The notes under the pieces: generated by a model
Databases searched by the model: none
What the model was told of the DNA's origin: nothing
What the model saw: only the letters and a program-made list of their open reading frames with translations
Part shown: positions 1 to 6,845 of the stretch, in pieces
How the letters are laid out: each line of letters begins with the position of its first letter
How positions within the stretch are numbered: position 1 is the stretch's first letter
Position numbers and translations under genes: made by a program
Assembly (NCBI GenBank): GCA_028700795.1
Contig: JAQVRY010000001.1
Span: 43,938 to 54,547 of the forward strand
Length of the DNA: 10,610 nt
From: Tissierellia bacterium
GTDB taxonomy: Bacteria > Bacillota > Clostridia > Tissierellales > Sedimentibacteraceae
Direction: 5' to 3'

Positions 1-95
1 ATTTATCTGCATGAATTACTATGTTAAAGCATCCCTATGAGGATAATATATTGATGATAATAATAACACAATGCTGATATTTATCTGCATGAATT
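1..95. repeat. Pair of perfect 17-bp direct repeats (1-17 and 79-95)
   Basis: The sequence ATTTATCTGCATGAATT occurs at 1-17 and again, identically, at 79-95, a 78-bp period. The first copy touches the window edge, so the repeat unit or the array may continue to the left. The 61 bp between the copies is AT-rich and shows no ORF or strong hairpin. It lies downstream of the flavoprotein gene ending at 198. Two copies are too few to call an array, and the function is unknown. Confidence 0.6.
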
Positions 96-197
96 TTTAG
101 AAACCTTTTCCCATATGTTACATTTTTTCTTCTTTTAATCATATATTAATTTTTATGATTTGTAAAGGATTTTTTATTTTTTATTATCTTTATCATA

Positions 198-1235
198 TCA
201 CCTAATTAATTTATCAATTACTTCTTTTACTGTTGTCATTTTATTTACATTGCTTAGATCCGCACCTGAAAAGATGAGGCCGTCTCTTCCTTGCACTGAA
301 TTTATCAAACCTTCCGATATGCAGTATGGAATATCTTTAGGGTTACAAGAAGGCATGCATCTATAACATTTTGTTATATTAAATTTTCCTGTTTCAGAAA
401 GAAAATTTGTTTTTATTGCTCTTCCGGGCATTCCAACCGGACTTTTAATAATCTCAATCTGGTCATCAGTTGCATTAATATATGCAGATTTAAAGTTTTG
501 GTGAGCATCACATTCAACTGTTGGAACAAATAAACTTGCTATTTGAAAACCATCGGCTCCTGCTCCTTTTAGCTCAATGATATCACTCTTTGTCCTTATT
601 CCTCCGGCTGCAATCAAAGGAATTTTCACTTTATATTTTTCTTCAAATATACTTAATAAAAGCTTTACTTCCTTGACAATATCTATTAATGCCATGCATT
701 TATCTTCCAACAATTCATCCATCTTAAAACCTAGATGTCCGCCTGCCAAGGGTCCTTCAACTACTACGGCATCCGGCAGTTTGTCTGATTTAAGATAACT
801 TCTGATTATTATTTTTGCAGCTTTTGCAGAAGATACTATGGGAACTATTTTTGTGCTGCTCCCCTTTACTAATTTAGGAAGCGCCATTGGAAGTCCTGCT
901 CCTGATACAATTAAATCTATTTTTTCTTCAACAGCCTTTTTAACATACAATTCATAATTATTCATTGCTGCCATAAAATTCATGGCAATAATTCCCTTAG
1001 TTTTTTCTCTTGCCTTTTTGATTTCTTTTTTGATAGCCCTTAAGTTTGCGCCTATGGGATCAGTTAAAAAATCAGGCTCTCTGAAGCCTATCTGAACACC
1101 GGAAATAGTTCCTATACCGCCTTCATTTGCGACTGCTGCTGCTAAGTTTGCCAGTGATACGCCAACACCCATACCTCCTTGAACTATGGGAATTTTAGCA
1201 GTTAAGTTTCCTATTTTTAATTCATTTAATATCAT
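198..1235 (-). CDS. Nitronate monooxygenase / FabK-family FMN-dependent (beta/alpha)8-barrel oxidoreductase
   Basis: This 345-aa protein belongs to the nitronate monooxygenase (NMO, 2-nitropropane dioxygenase)/enoyl-ACP reductase II family. The N-terminal PIVQGGMGVGVS (16-27) is the first barrel strand with its FMN-binding loop. GPLAGGHLGF (161-170) carries the family's active-site histidine, H167. IAAGGI (208-213) and GADGFQIASLF (226-236) are the FMN-phosphate loops. Residues 290-305 hold cysteines C290, C293, C297 and C305 (CX2CX3CX7C), a possible metal or Fe-S site that classic NMO and pneumococcal FabK lack. Length is normal for the family. The ATG start has an SD (GGTGG, 1240-1244) 4 nt upstream, and the gene has its own promoter at 1278-1306. 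The true substrate is uncertain: an anaerobe may use this fold for something other than O2-dependent nitronate oxidation, and FabK-like activity cannot be excluded. Family assignment is firm; substrate is not. Confidence 0.88.
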   Translation of the reverse strand: MILNELKIGNLTAKIPIVQGGMGVGVSLANLAAAVANEGGIGTISGVQIGFREPDFLTDPIGANLRAIKKEIKKAREKTKGIIAMNFMAAMNNYELYVKKAVEEKIDLIVSGAGLPMALPKLVKGSSTKIVPIVSSAKAAKIIIRSYLKSDKLPDAVVVEGPLAGGHLGFKMDELLEDKCMALIDIVKEVKLLLSIFEEKYKVKIPLIAAGGIRTKSDIIELKGAGADGFQIASLFVPTVECDAHQNFKSAYINATDDQIEIIKSPVGMPGRAIKTNFLSETGKFNITKCYRCMPSCNPKDIPYCISEGLINSVQGRDGLIFSGADLSNVNKMTTVKEVIDKLIR

Positions 1236-1277
1236 ATTTCCACCATTATTTTAAATATCCATTATTTTGATATTCAA

Positions 1278-1306
1278 AGTATATATGTAAAAGCTTTTAT
1301 TGTCAA
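1278..1306 (-). promoter_or_regulatory. Sigma-A type promoter for the NMO-family gene
   Basis: On the minus strand, TTGACA (1301-1306) is followed after exactly 17 nt by TATACT (1278-1283). The -35 matches the consensus and the -10 matches 5 of 6. Transcription should start near 1271, giving a leader of about 35 nt before the ATG at 1235. The -35 box directly abuts the G at 1307 that begins a repeat also found at 1552-1567, so the promoter sits at the edge of the structured repeat region. It implies transcription independent of the ATPase operon. Confidence 0.75.
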
Positions 1307-1567
1307 GAAAAAAGTACTGCCTTGGCTCTATTAATCTTTAATTTCTGCAACTGATAGAAAATAATAAAAATACTTAGCGAACATTTGCAGGACACGATTA
1401 TAATTCTTAGCGAATGCAGATTGAAAATCCGTTAAGCAGCTTGCACTGTTTGAGCGAAGCGAGTTTGCAAGCTGTAGGATTTTTAGTCGTAATAAGCTCA
1501 TAGAATTATTCGTGTCCGAAACCGTGAGCGGATATTTTTATTATTTTCTTTGAAAAAAGTACCGCCT
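1307..1567. repeat. 16-bp direct repeats flanking the inverted-repeat element
   Basis: GAAAAAAGTACTGCCT (1307-1322) recurs as GAAAAAAGTACCGCCT (1552-1567) with 15 of 16 matches, on the same strand and on either side of the 1357-1548 inverted repeat. The right copy forms one arm of the operon terminator. The left copy is complementary to the other arm: AAAAAGTACTGC (1309-1320) pairs perfectly with 1570-1581. A related short repeat, ATTCGTGTCYGAA, occurs near 1508-1520 and 1582-1594. These could be insertion-generated duplications or a duplicated terminator half; the sequence alone does not decide. Confidence 0.55.
1357..1548. repeat. 192-nt nested inverted repeat (MITE-like or structured element)
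   Basis: The ends are perfect 16-bp inverted repeats: GAAAATAATAAAAATA (1357-1372) against 1533-1548. Further inward, in nested order, pair 1390-1397 (GGACACGA) with 1510-1517, 1400-1407 (ATAATTCT) with 1502-1509, 1424-1430 (AAAATCC) with 1477-1483, and 1437-1445 (CAGCTTGCA) with 1466-1474. The apex contains GCGAAGC (1454-1460), a sequence known to form an unusually stable DNA mini-hairpin. Internal loops separate the stems. CTTAGCGAA is repeated directly at 1373-1381 and 1406-1414. There is no coding sequence and no clear target-site duplication directly outside 1357/1548. It could be a non-autonomous mobile element, a dispersed REP-like repeat or a transcript-end structure. The pairing is clear; its nature is inference. 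Confidence 0.7.
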
Positions 1568-1581
1568 GAGCAGTACTTTTT
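1553..1581 (-). terminator. Intrinsic terminator of the V-ATPase operon
   Basis: Read on the minus strand, AAAAAGTACTGC (1581-1570) pairs with GCGGTACTTTTT (1565-1554) around a TCAG loop. The stem is 12 bp with one G.U wobble and ends in a run of six U (1558-1553). It begins 22 nt after the stop codon of subunit D. The A-tract on the other side means it may also work in the plus direction, but no plus-strand gene needs it. Confidence 0.8.
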
Positions 1582-1603
1582 ATTCGTGTCTGAATAATAT
1601 TTT

Positions 1604-2296
1604 TTATTTGTTTACATAATAATCAAAAGCATCCTTAGTAAACTGTTGCTTTTCTTCAATTGCTTCTTTAACCATCATGTCCTTAACTTTCATAAGCCTT
1701 GTTTGATTTCCTCTTTCATTTTCATCAAGCTTCATTTGAATATACTTGATAGTCTCTTCAAGTTGAGGAATCATTACATATTCAAGGGCATTAACTCTTC
1801 TTCTGGTTTTTTCAATTTCAGCTGCAAGAAGTTGAACTTCCTTTTCTACAGCTGCCAATTTTAACAGCTCAGGGAAAATATTCGACAAATTTTCGATTGC
1901 ATTGTCAAGCTCAGCTGAAGTATTGGCAAAACCGTAAGGGTAAATATTTGCAGTGTCATCAGTTGTAGTTTTAAAATCAAACACCGGAACATCTACACTC
2001 ATTACATTCTTTCTGCCTACCTCTATGGTTACTCCCTGTTTAGGATACATAAGGGCTTCTTCCAAAACCTCCGAGGACATTACAGCGCTGGCAATTACAA
2101 AATTTGAATAAACATCGCCAATAAGTGCTTCAACTTGCTCACGTAAAGCTTTATTTTCTCTTGCAAGCTCCAAGAATTGCTTCATAAGCTCGTCACGTTT
2201 GTCCTTAAGCATTTTGTGACCCTTTACAGCCACCCTTAAACGATTTTTCAAAGAGGTTAATACCATTCTGGTAGGATTAACATTTAATCTTGCCAC
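1604..2296 (-). CDS. ntpD: V-type ATPase subunit D (central rotor shaft)
   Basis: This 230-aa protein forms the long helical shaft that rotates inside the A3B3 head and passes ATP-driven torque, with subunit F, to the membrane ring. The family signature is clear: NPTR near the N-terminus (7-10), KGHKMLKDKRDEL (25-37), and IEKTRRRVNALEYV (161-174) in the C-terminal helix. Both ends are long amphipathic helices suited to an antiparallel coiled coil, with a less helical middle (about 85-125). The start is GTG at 2296, with SD AGGGGTGG at 2301-2308 just upstream; the overlapping ATG at 2298 is out of frame and hits a stop within a few codons. It follows subunit B after 15 nt and is the last ATPase gene before the terminator. 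Confidence 0.95.
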   Translation of the reverse strand: MARLNVNPTRMVLTSLKNRLRVAVKGHKMLKDKRDELMKQFLELARENKALREQVEALIGDVYSNFVIASAVMSSEVLEEALMYPKQGVTIEVGRKNVMSVDVPVFDFKTTTDDTANIYPYGFANTSAELDNAIENLSNIFPELLKLAAVEKEVQLLAAEIEKTRRRVNALEYVMIPQLEETIKYIQMKLDENERGNQTRLMKVKDMMVKEAIEEKQQFTKDAFDYYVNK

Positions 2297-2311
2297 ATAA
2301 CCACCCCTATG

Positions 2312-3688
2312 CTATTCTTTTTCCGGATAATATTTCTCAAGATACTCATCCCTTATACGTTTTAATTCTCCCTTAGGAAGAAGCGTCAGTAAATTCCAGC
2401 CTATTTCCAATGTTTCTTCAATGGTTCTGTTTGTTTCATAACCTTGAGACACATATTTCTTTTCAAATTCATCCGCAAATTTAGCAAAGAATTTATCAGC
2501 ATCGGACAGTGCTGCTTCTCCAAGTATAGCCATGAGTTCCTTTGCTTCCTTACCTCTTGCATATGCTGCAAACAGCTGGTTTAATACGTCAGAATGATCC
2601 TCCCTTGTTTTTCCTCTGCCTATACCCTTGTCTTTCAAACGTGACAGTGAAGGCAGAACATCTATTGGAGGCTTAATATTCTTTCTGTACAACTCACGAG
2701 AAAGAATAATCTGTCCTTCAGTAATATATCCTGTAAGGTCAGGAATTGGATGTGTTTTGTCATCCTCAGGCATTGTTAAAATTGGTATCATTGTTATGGA
2801 GCCATCATGGTCTCTTTTTCTTCCTGCTCTTTCATAAATAGAAGCCAAGTCAGTATACAGATATCCCGGATAACCACGTCTGCCGGGAACCTCTTTACGT
2901 GCAGCCGATACTTCACGAAGAGCCTCTGCGTAGTTTGTAATATCAGTTAATATAACCAATACATGCATATCTTTTTCAAAAGCTAAAAACTCAGCTGCCG
3001 TTAAAGCCATACGAGGTGTTGATATACGCTCGATTGGCGGGTCATCTGCCAAGTTCATGAACAATACTGTTCTGTCAATTGCTCCCGTACGTCTGAAGTC
3101 AGAAATAAAGAAATCTGCTTCTTCATAAGTTATACCGATTGCAGCAAATACAACGGCGAATTTAGATTCAGTACCCAAAACCTTTGACTGACGAGCAATT
3201 TGCGCTGCCAAGTCAGCATGAGGAAGTCCGGAGCCTGAGAATATTGGCAGCTTTTGTCCTCTTACCAATGTGTTCAAACCGTCTATTGCAGAAACACCTG
3301 TTTGAATAAACTCATTAGGATAGTCTCTTGCTGAAGGATTCATCGGGAGACCGTTAATATCCAATCTCTTTTCAGGTATTATTTCAGGACCGTTGTCTAT
3401 AGGTCTGCCAAGTCCGTCAAATACACGTCCCAACATATCTTCTGCAACTGCAAATTCCATTCCTCTTCCAAGGAACTTCACCTTGGATTCAGCCAAGTTT
3501 ATTCCGGCGGCACTTTCAAACAATTGAACCAATGCATTGCTTCCGTTGATTTCAAGAACCCTGCAACTTCTTGTTTCTCCGCTGGGAAGTTCAATTATTC
3601 CCAATTCATCATATGCAACATTTTCAACATCCTTAACAAGCATCAAAGGTCCTGCAACTTCTGATATGGTCCTATATTCTTTAATCAT
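2312..3688 (-). CDS. ntpB: V-type ATPase subunit B (non-catalytic nucleotide-binding subunit)
   Basis: This 458-aa subunit alternates with A in the A3B3 hexamer. It lacks a real P-loop: the equivalent segment is SGSGLPH (151-157). VLPSLSRL carries R350, the arginine finger that completes the catalytic site of the neighbouring A subunit. Other family landmarks are GRVFDGLGRPID (87-98) and PGRRGYPGYLYTDLA (268-282). The frame is open to a TTG at 3697, but AAGGAGG (3698-3704) touches that codon directly, while it lies 9 nt from the ATG at 3688. The ATG is therefore chosen. It gives 458 aa and puts the arginine finger at 350, as in E. hirae NtpB. The SD lies inside the last codons of subunit A, whose stop is separated from this ATG by 1 nt, which suggests translational coupling and balanced A:B output. 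Confidence 0.97.
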   Translation of the reverse strand: MIKEYRTISEVAGPLMLVKDVENVAYDELGIIELPSGETRSCRVLEINGSNALVQLFESAAGINLAESKVKFLGRGMEFAVAEDMLGRVFDGLGRPIDNGPEIIPEKRLDINGLPMNPSARDYPNEFIQTGVSAIDGLNTLVRGQKLPIFSGSGLPHADLAAQIARQSKVLGTESKFAVVFAAIGITYEEADFFISDFRRTGAIDRTVLFMNLADDPPIERISTPRMALTAAEFLAFEKDMHVLVILTDITNYAEALREVSAARKEVPGRRGYPGYLYTDLASIYERAGRKRDHDGSITMIPILTMPEDDKTHPIPDLTGYITEGQIILSRELYRKNIKPPIDVLPSLSRLKDKGIGRGKTREDHSDVLNQLFAAYARGKEAKELMAILGEAALSDADKFFAKFADEFEKKYVSQGYETNRTIEETLEIGWNLLTLLPKGELKRIRDEYLEKYYPEKE

Positions 3689-3689
3689 A

Positions 3690-5462
3690 CTACTCAACCT
3701 CCTTGCTTGCTGATAAAGCCAATACTTCTTTATCTATTTGTTTTTCGATGTCTTCGTAAGCCTCTTTTATGTCCTTTTCTTCCGTATATTTATATCTTCC
3801 TATTCTTTCCAATACAGGAAGCTCTGACAATGCCTTGAAATCTGCTCCCTCATTTAATGCTTCTATGCCCTTGTGATAATTTCTCAAGATCAGTGACAAA
3901 AGTTTATGCTGTTTTTCAAGAGATGAGTAAGTATCAATTTCATGGAATGCATTTTGATGCAGATAGTCTTCTCTTATGGACCGTGTTGCTTCTAACTTTA
4001 ATCTGTCATAAACTGACAATGAGTCAACACCGACAAGCTGGACTATTTCATTTAATTCTGACTCTTCCTGCAGAAGCATCATAACTTCATTACGCATTTC
4101 AGTCCAATTCTTTGCTACATTTTCATCAAACCATGTACCTAATCTGTCAACATACAAGGAATAGCTTGTAAGCCAGTTGATTGCAGGGAAGTGTCTGCTG
4201 TATGCAAGCTGTGCATCAAGTGCCCAGAACACCTTTACTATACGAAGTGTAGCCTGAGATACCGGCTCTGAAATATCGCCGCCGGGAGGTGATACTGCTC
4301 CGATAGCTGATAATGCTCCTTCTCTTCCCTCTGAGCCCAAACTTATAACTCTTCCTGCTCTTTCATAGAACTGAGCAAGACGAGATGCTAAGTATGCAGG
4401 ATAACCTTCTTCACCGGGCATTTCCTCAAGACGACCGGACATTTCACGAAGAGCTTCTGCCCAACGGGATGTAGAGTCTGCCATCAGTGCTACGGAATAA
4501 CCCATGTCTCTGAAATACTCAGCTATTGTAATTCCTGTATAAATTGATGCTTCACGAGCTGCAACAGGCATGTCTGAAGTGTTTGCAATAAGTACAGTAC
4601 GTTTCATTAATGATTCCCCTGTTCTTGGGTCCTTTAACTCAGGGAACTCCATTAAAACGTCTGTCATTTCGTTTCCACGCTCTCCGCAGCCAATATATAC
4701 AACTATTTCAGCATCTGCCCATTTTGCCAGCTGGTGCTGTACAACCGTCTTTCCGCTTCCAAAAGGTCCCGGAACAGCTGCAACACCACCTTTAGAAATA
4801 GGGAACAAAGTATCTATAACCCTTTGACCTGTTAACAGAGGTCTTACGGGAACTAATTTTTCCTTATATGGACGTCCCTTTCTTACAGGCCATTTTTGCA
4901 TCATGGTTAGGTTAACATCTTCACCGTTATCTTTTTTCACGACACATACAGTTTCTTCAACTGTGAAATTTCCTTCCTTTATTTCAACAATTTCTCCTGA
5001 AATTCCGTAAGGAACCATAATTTTTTGCTGTACAACTATCGTTTCCTGAACAGTACCTATTATGTCTCCTGCCTGTACCTTATCTCCCGCTTTTACTACA
5101 GGAACAAATTCCCACTTTTTTTCTCTGTTAAGAGCAGGAACGCTTATTCCTCTTGTAATATTAGGTCCTGCTATTCTTCTTATTTCTTCCAAAGGTCTTT
5201 GTATTCCGTCATATATTGTTTCAATAAGTCCGGGTCCAAGTTCAACAGAAAGCTGTGCACCTGTTGAAACTACCGGTGCTCCCGGAGCTAAGCCTGAAGT
5301 TTCTTCATAAACCTGTATGGATGCCATTTCACCGCGCATCTCAATTATTTCACCTATAAGGCCTTGCTCGCTTACACGGACAACGTCAAACATATCGGCT
5401 TCTTTCATACCATCTGCAATAACCAGCGGACCGGATATTTTAACTACTCTACCTTGGCTCAT
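3690..5462 (-). CDS. ntpA: V-type ATPase subunit A (catalytic ATP-hydrolysing subunit)
   Basis: This 590-aa protein is the catalytic subunit. The Walker A motif is GPFGSGKT (232-239, K238), the catalytic glutamate is E261 in GCGERGNEM, and ALMADSTSRW (325-334) forms the Walker B region. The N-terminal beta-barrel (about 1-70) is followed by the non-homologous bulge insertion typical of V/A-type A subunits (about 110-190), which F-type beta subunits lack. The frame extends to a GTG at 5474, but AGGTGA (5471-5476) overlaps that codon and lies 8 nt before the ATG at 5462. The protein then begins MSQGRVVKISGPL, as is usual for the family, and K238/E261 match E. hirae numbering. A 32-nt gap separates it from subunit F; subunit B follows after 1 nt. 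Confidence 0.97.
   Translation of the reverse strand: MSQGRVVKISGPLVIADGMKEADMFDVVRVSEQGLIGEIIEMRGEMASIQVYEETSGLAPGAPVVSTGAQLSVELGPGLIETIYDGIQRPLEEIRRIAGPNITRGISVPALNREKKWEFVPVVKAGDKVQAGDIIGTVQETIVVQQKIMVPYGISGEIVEIKEGNFTVEETVCVVKKDNGEDVNLTMMQKWPVRKGRPYKEKLVPVRPLLTGQRVIDTLFPISKGGVAAVPGPFGSGKTVVQHQLAKWADAEIVVYIGCGERGNEMTDVLMEFPELKDPRTGESLMKRTVLIANTSDMPVAAREASIYTGITIAEYFRDMGYSVALMADSTSRWAEALREMSGRLEEMPGEEGYPAYLASRLAQFYERAGRVISLGSEGREGALSAIGAVSPPGGDISEPVSQATLRIVKVFWALDAQLAYSRHFPAINWLTSYSLYVDRLGTWFDENVAKNWTEMRNEVMMLLQEESELNEIVQLVGVDSLSVYDRLKLEATRSIREDYLHQNAFHEIDTYSSLEKQHKLLSLILRNYHKGIEALNEGADFKALSELPVLERIGRYKYTEEKDIKEAYEDIEKQIDKEVLALSASKEVE
3698..3704 (-). promoter_or_regulatory. Shine-Dalgarno site deciding the subunit B start
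   Basis: AAGGAGG on the minus strand lies within the final codons of subunit A, 9 nt from the ATG at 3688 and 0 nt from the TTG at 3697. Only the ATG has workable spacing. Confidence 0.85.
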
Positions 5463-5470
5463 TAAACTAA

Positions 5471-5476
5471 TCACCT
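5471..5476 (-). promoter_or_regulatory. Shine-Dalgarno site deciding the subunit A start
   Basis: AGGTGA on the minus strand is 8 nt upstream of the ATG at 5462 and overlaps the in-frame GTG at 5474, which therefore cannot use it. The ATG is the better start. Confidence 0.75.
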
Positions 5477-5494
5477 GCTTTCATTTTTTTTACG

Positions 5495-5815
5495 TTAATC
5501 GTTACCAAACAATATGTCGGCACCAACTGCTTTTTCAACTGCCTTCTTTATGTTGCCAATACCTATGCCTAATGATCCCTGCATACCCGGTATAGGAATA
5601 ATCGCCGGCAGACGCTCTTCATTGTATTCATATATAAATTCTTTAATTTCGTCATATAAGCTTTCCGTAACATAAATTATTGCATAATTATCATCGGCGA
5701 TTTTATGCAGCGTACGTTTTGCTTCTTCCGCCTTATTGCAGTCGAATACATTCAAGCCAACAGCCTTGAACCCTTGAACACTTTGCTTATCTCCAATAAC
5801 TCCTATCTTATACAT
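5495..5815 (-). CDS. ntpG: V-type ATPase subunit F (central shaft)
   Basis: This 106-aa protein matches V/A-type subunit F (called NtpG in E. hirae), the small Rossmann-like subunit bound to D in the rotating shaft. It opens with GVIGDKQSVQGFKAVGL (5-21), the family's N-terminal signature. YAIIYVTESLYDEI (44-57) is the central strand and helix, and IPIPGMQGSLGIG (73-85) the conserved loop. A C-terminal helix (about 86-100) follows. Length is normal. Its ATG lies inside the end of subunit C, with an 8-nt overlap (ATGTATAA), so translation is probably coupled; only a weak GAGAG-type SD precedes it. Position between C and A matches the E. hirae order. Confidence 0.92.
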   Translation of the reverse strand: MYKIGVIGDKQSVQGFKAVGLNVFDCNKAEEAKRTLHKIADDNYAIIYVTESLYDEIKEFIYEYNEERLPAIIPIPGMQGSLGIGIGNIKKAVEKAVGADILFGND

Positions 5816-6818
5816 AAGTCTCTCTCAACCTCTCTTTTATAAGTTCTGGCGAGATGCCTGCTGTTTTTCCTGCCAAAATTATTCGTGCAATTTTAATTTC
5901 ATTATCCTTAGCTATGAGATATCCTATAAGAGTTTCAATTCCATAAGGAGGTACATACTTGGCAGTTTTTACATGCTCCATAAGCTTGTTATCCAAAAGT
6001 TTCTCTAATCTTGTAAACTTTCCTGTTTCAGCTAAAACTTCAGTTCCCTCAAGAAATACATCTTTGAAATCATAAGCCAAAAGAAGTTCTCCGAATTTTT
6101 CAAAAGGCTCATCGTAATTTCTTATAAATATATGATCATGTATTGTACCGCCACTTAAGAATACCTTGCTGAAAAAATCCCATGATTTATTCATTCTTTT
6201 AAGTCTTACATATGTCTTAATATTAATTGTATCAATCTGCATCTTTACATAATCAATAATGAATTTATTTTCTGTTTCTTCTGCAGCTTTAAGCATTTCG
6301 TTAAAACAATATCGGTCTAAAATAACATCTATCAGCTGGGGATCTCTTGTTTTTGGAAAATCTTCAATTACTTCATTTAATGCTTTTCCCATGTTTTCGG
6401 TCAGCTCAGAAAAATCTCTTTCCTTTAAAGCATGCTTTAAAACCTTTAGCTCAATGGTTCCCGTATCAACAAGAATATCTGTTTCATCCTTGTTCAGATA
6501 TTCATTTTTCATCAATACCTTCAAATTATGATAATCATATGGGTATAAAAATATATTGAAGTGTTCAGCATCAGGAGCAATAGACTTAATAAAATCATAT
6601 GTCTTCTTATGCTCATCAGCAAGAAGGCTTTCATAATTATTAAAATCAGTTATTTCATTTAAGTATCCATAATAACAATCATCCAATACTCTCAGAGCAT
6701 CTTCCATTGTTTTTGCATCTATCATTTTTTCTGCTCTTTCACGGGTAAGCATATGTTTTTCTATACTTTTCACTCTTGAAGTAGAATATAAATAATCAGA
6801 TTCCTTAATCTTCGCCAA
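5808..6818 (-). CDS. ntpC: V-type ATPase subunit C/d (rotor ring connector)
   Basis: This subunit is the funnel-shaped connector between the D-F shaft and the K ring. It is mostly helical, with three related helical repeats expected in the family. The N-terminus DYLYSTSRVKSIEKHMLT resembles the family's Y-x-x-(A/S)-R segment. The last 40 residues, from LIGYLIAKDNEIK to ERLRETYV, are the conserved C-terminal helical region. AAGGAGG (6826-6832) sits only 1 nt from the ATG at 6824 but 7 nt from the TTG at 6818, so TTG is preferred (336 aa, starting MAKIKESDYLYS). With the ATG the protein would be 338 aa. The 3' end overlaps subunit F by 8 nt. Family assignment is firm from sequence plus context; the exact start is moderately sure. 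Confidence 0.9.
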   Translation of the reverse strand: MAKIKESDYLYSTSRVKSIEKHMLTRERAEKMIDAKTMEDALRVLDDCYYGYLNEITDFNNYESLLADEHKKTYDFIKSIAPDAEHFNIFLYPYDYHNLKVLMKNEYLNKDETDILVDTGTIELKVLKHALKERDFSELTENMGKALNEVIEDFPKTRDPQLIDVILDRYCFNEMLKAAEETENKFIIDYVKMQIDTINIKTYVRLKRMNKSWDFFSKVFLSGGTIHDHIFIRNYDEPFEKFGELLLAYDFKDVFLEGTEVLAETGKFTRLEKLLDNKLMEHVKTAKYVPPYGIETLIGYLIAKDNEIKIARIILAGKTAGISPELIKERLRETYV

Positions 6819-6825
6819 AGTCATT

Positions 6826-6832
6826 CCTCCTT
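6826..6832 (-). promoter_or_regulatory. Shine-Dalgarno site bearing on the subunit C start
   Basis: A full AAGGAGG on the minus strand is 1 nt from the ATG at 6824 and 7 nt from the in-frame TTG at 6818. Normal spacing favours initiation at TTG, two codons downstream. Confidence 0.65.
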
Positions 6833-6845
6833 TCAGGCAGGAAAA

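Larger units (their letters stand above)
1236..1603. other. 368-nt intergenic region rich in repeats
   Basis: No protein-coding gene is visible here. On the minus strand it contains, in reading order: the ATPase operon terminator (1553-1581); a large nested inverted repeat (1357-1548); an unassigned spacer (1323-1356); one copy of a 16-bp repeat (1307-1322); and the promoter and SD of the NMO-family gene. The repeats, more than coding content, explain its length, which is unusual in an otherwise compact window. Confidence 0.8.

Noticed and set aside
1..95. Possible CRISPR array from the 17-bp repeats
   Set aside because: Only two copies, a repeat shorter than normal and a 61-bp spacing; no leader or cas genes in the window.
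137..160. Hairpin AATCATA / TATGATT as terminator of the NMO-family gene
   Set aside because: The stem is 7 bp of weak pairs with a 10-nt loop and no U run follows on the minus strand.
1357..1548. Riboswitch or T-box leader for the NMO-family gene
   Set aside because: It lies upstream of the gene's own promoter at 1278-1306, so it would not be in that transcript, and it shows no known aptamer motif.
5317..5595. 92-aa open frame on the plus strand crossing the F/A junction
   Set aside because: Antisense to subunits A and F, whose identity is certain, and with no recognisable protein features.
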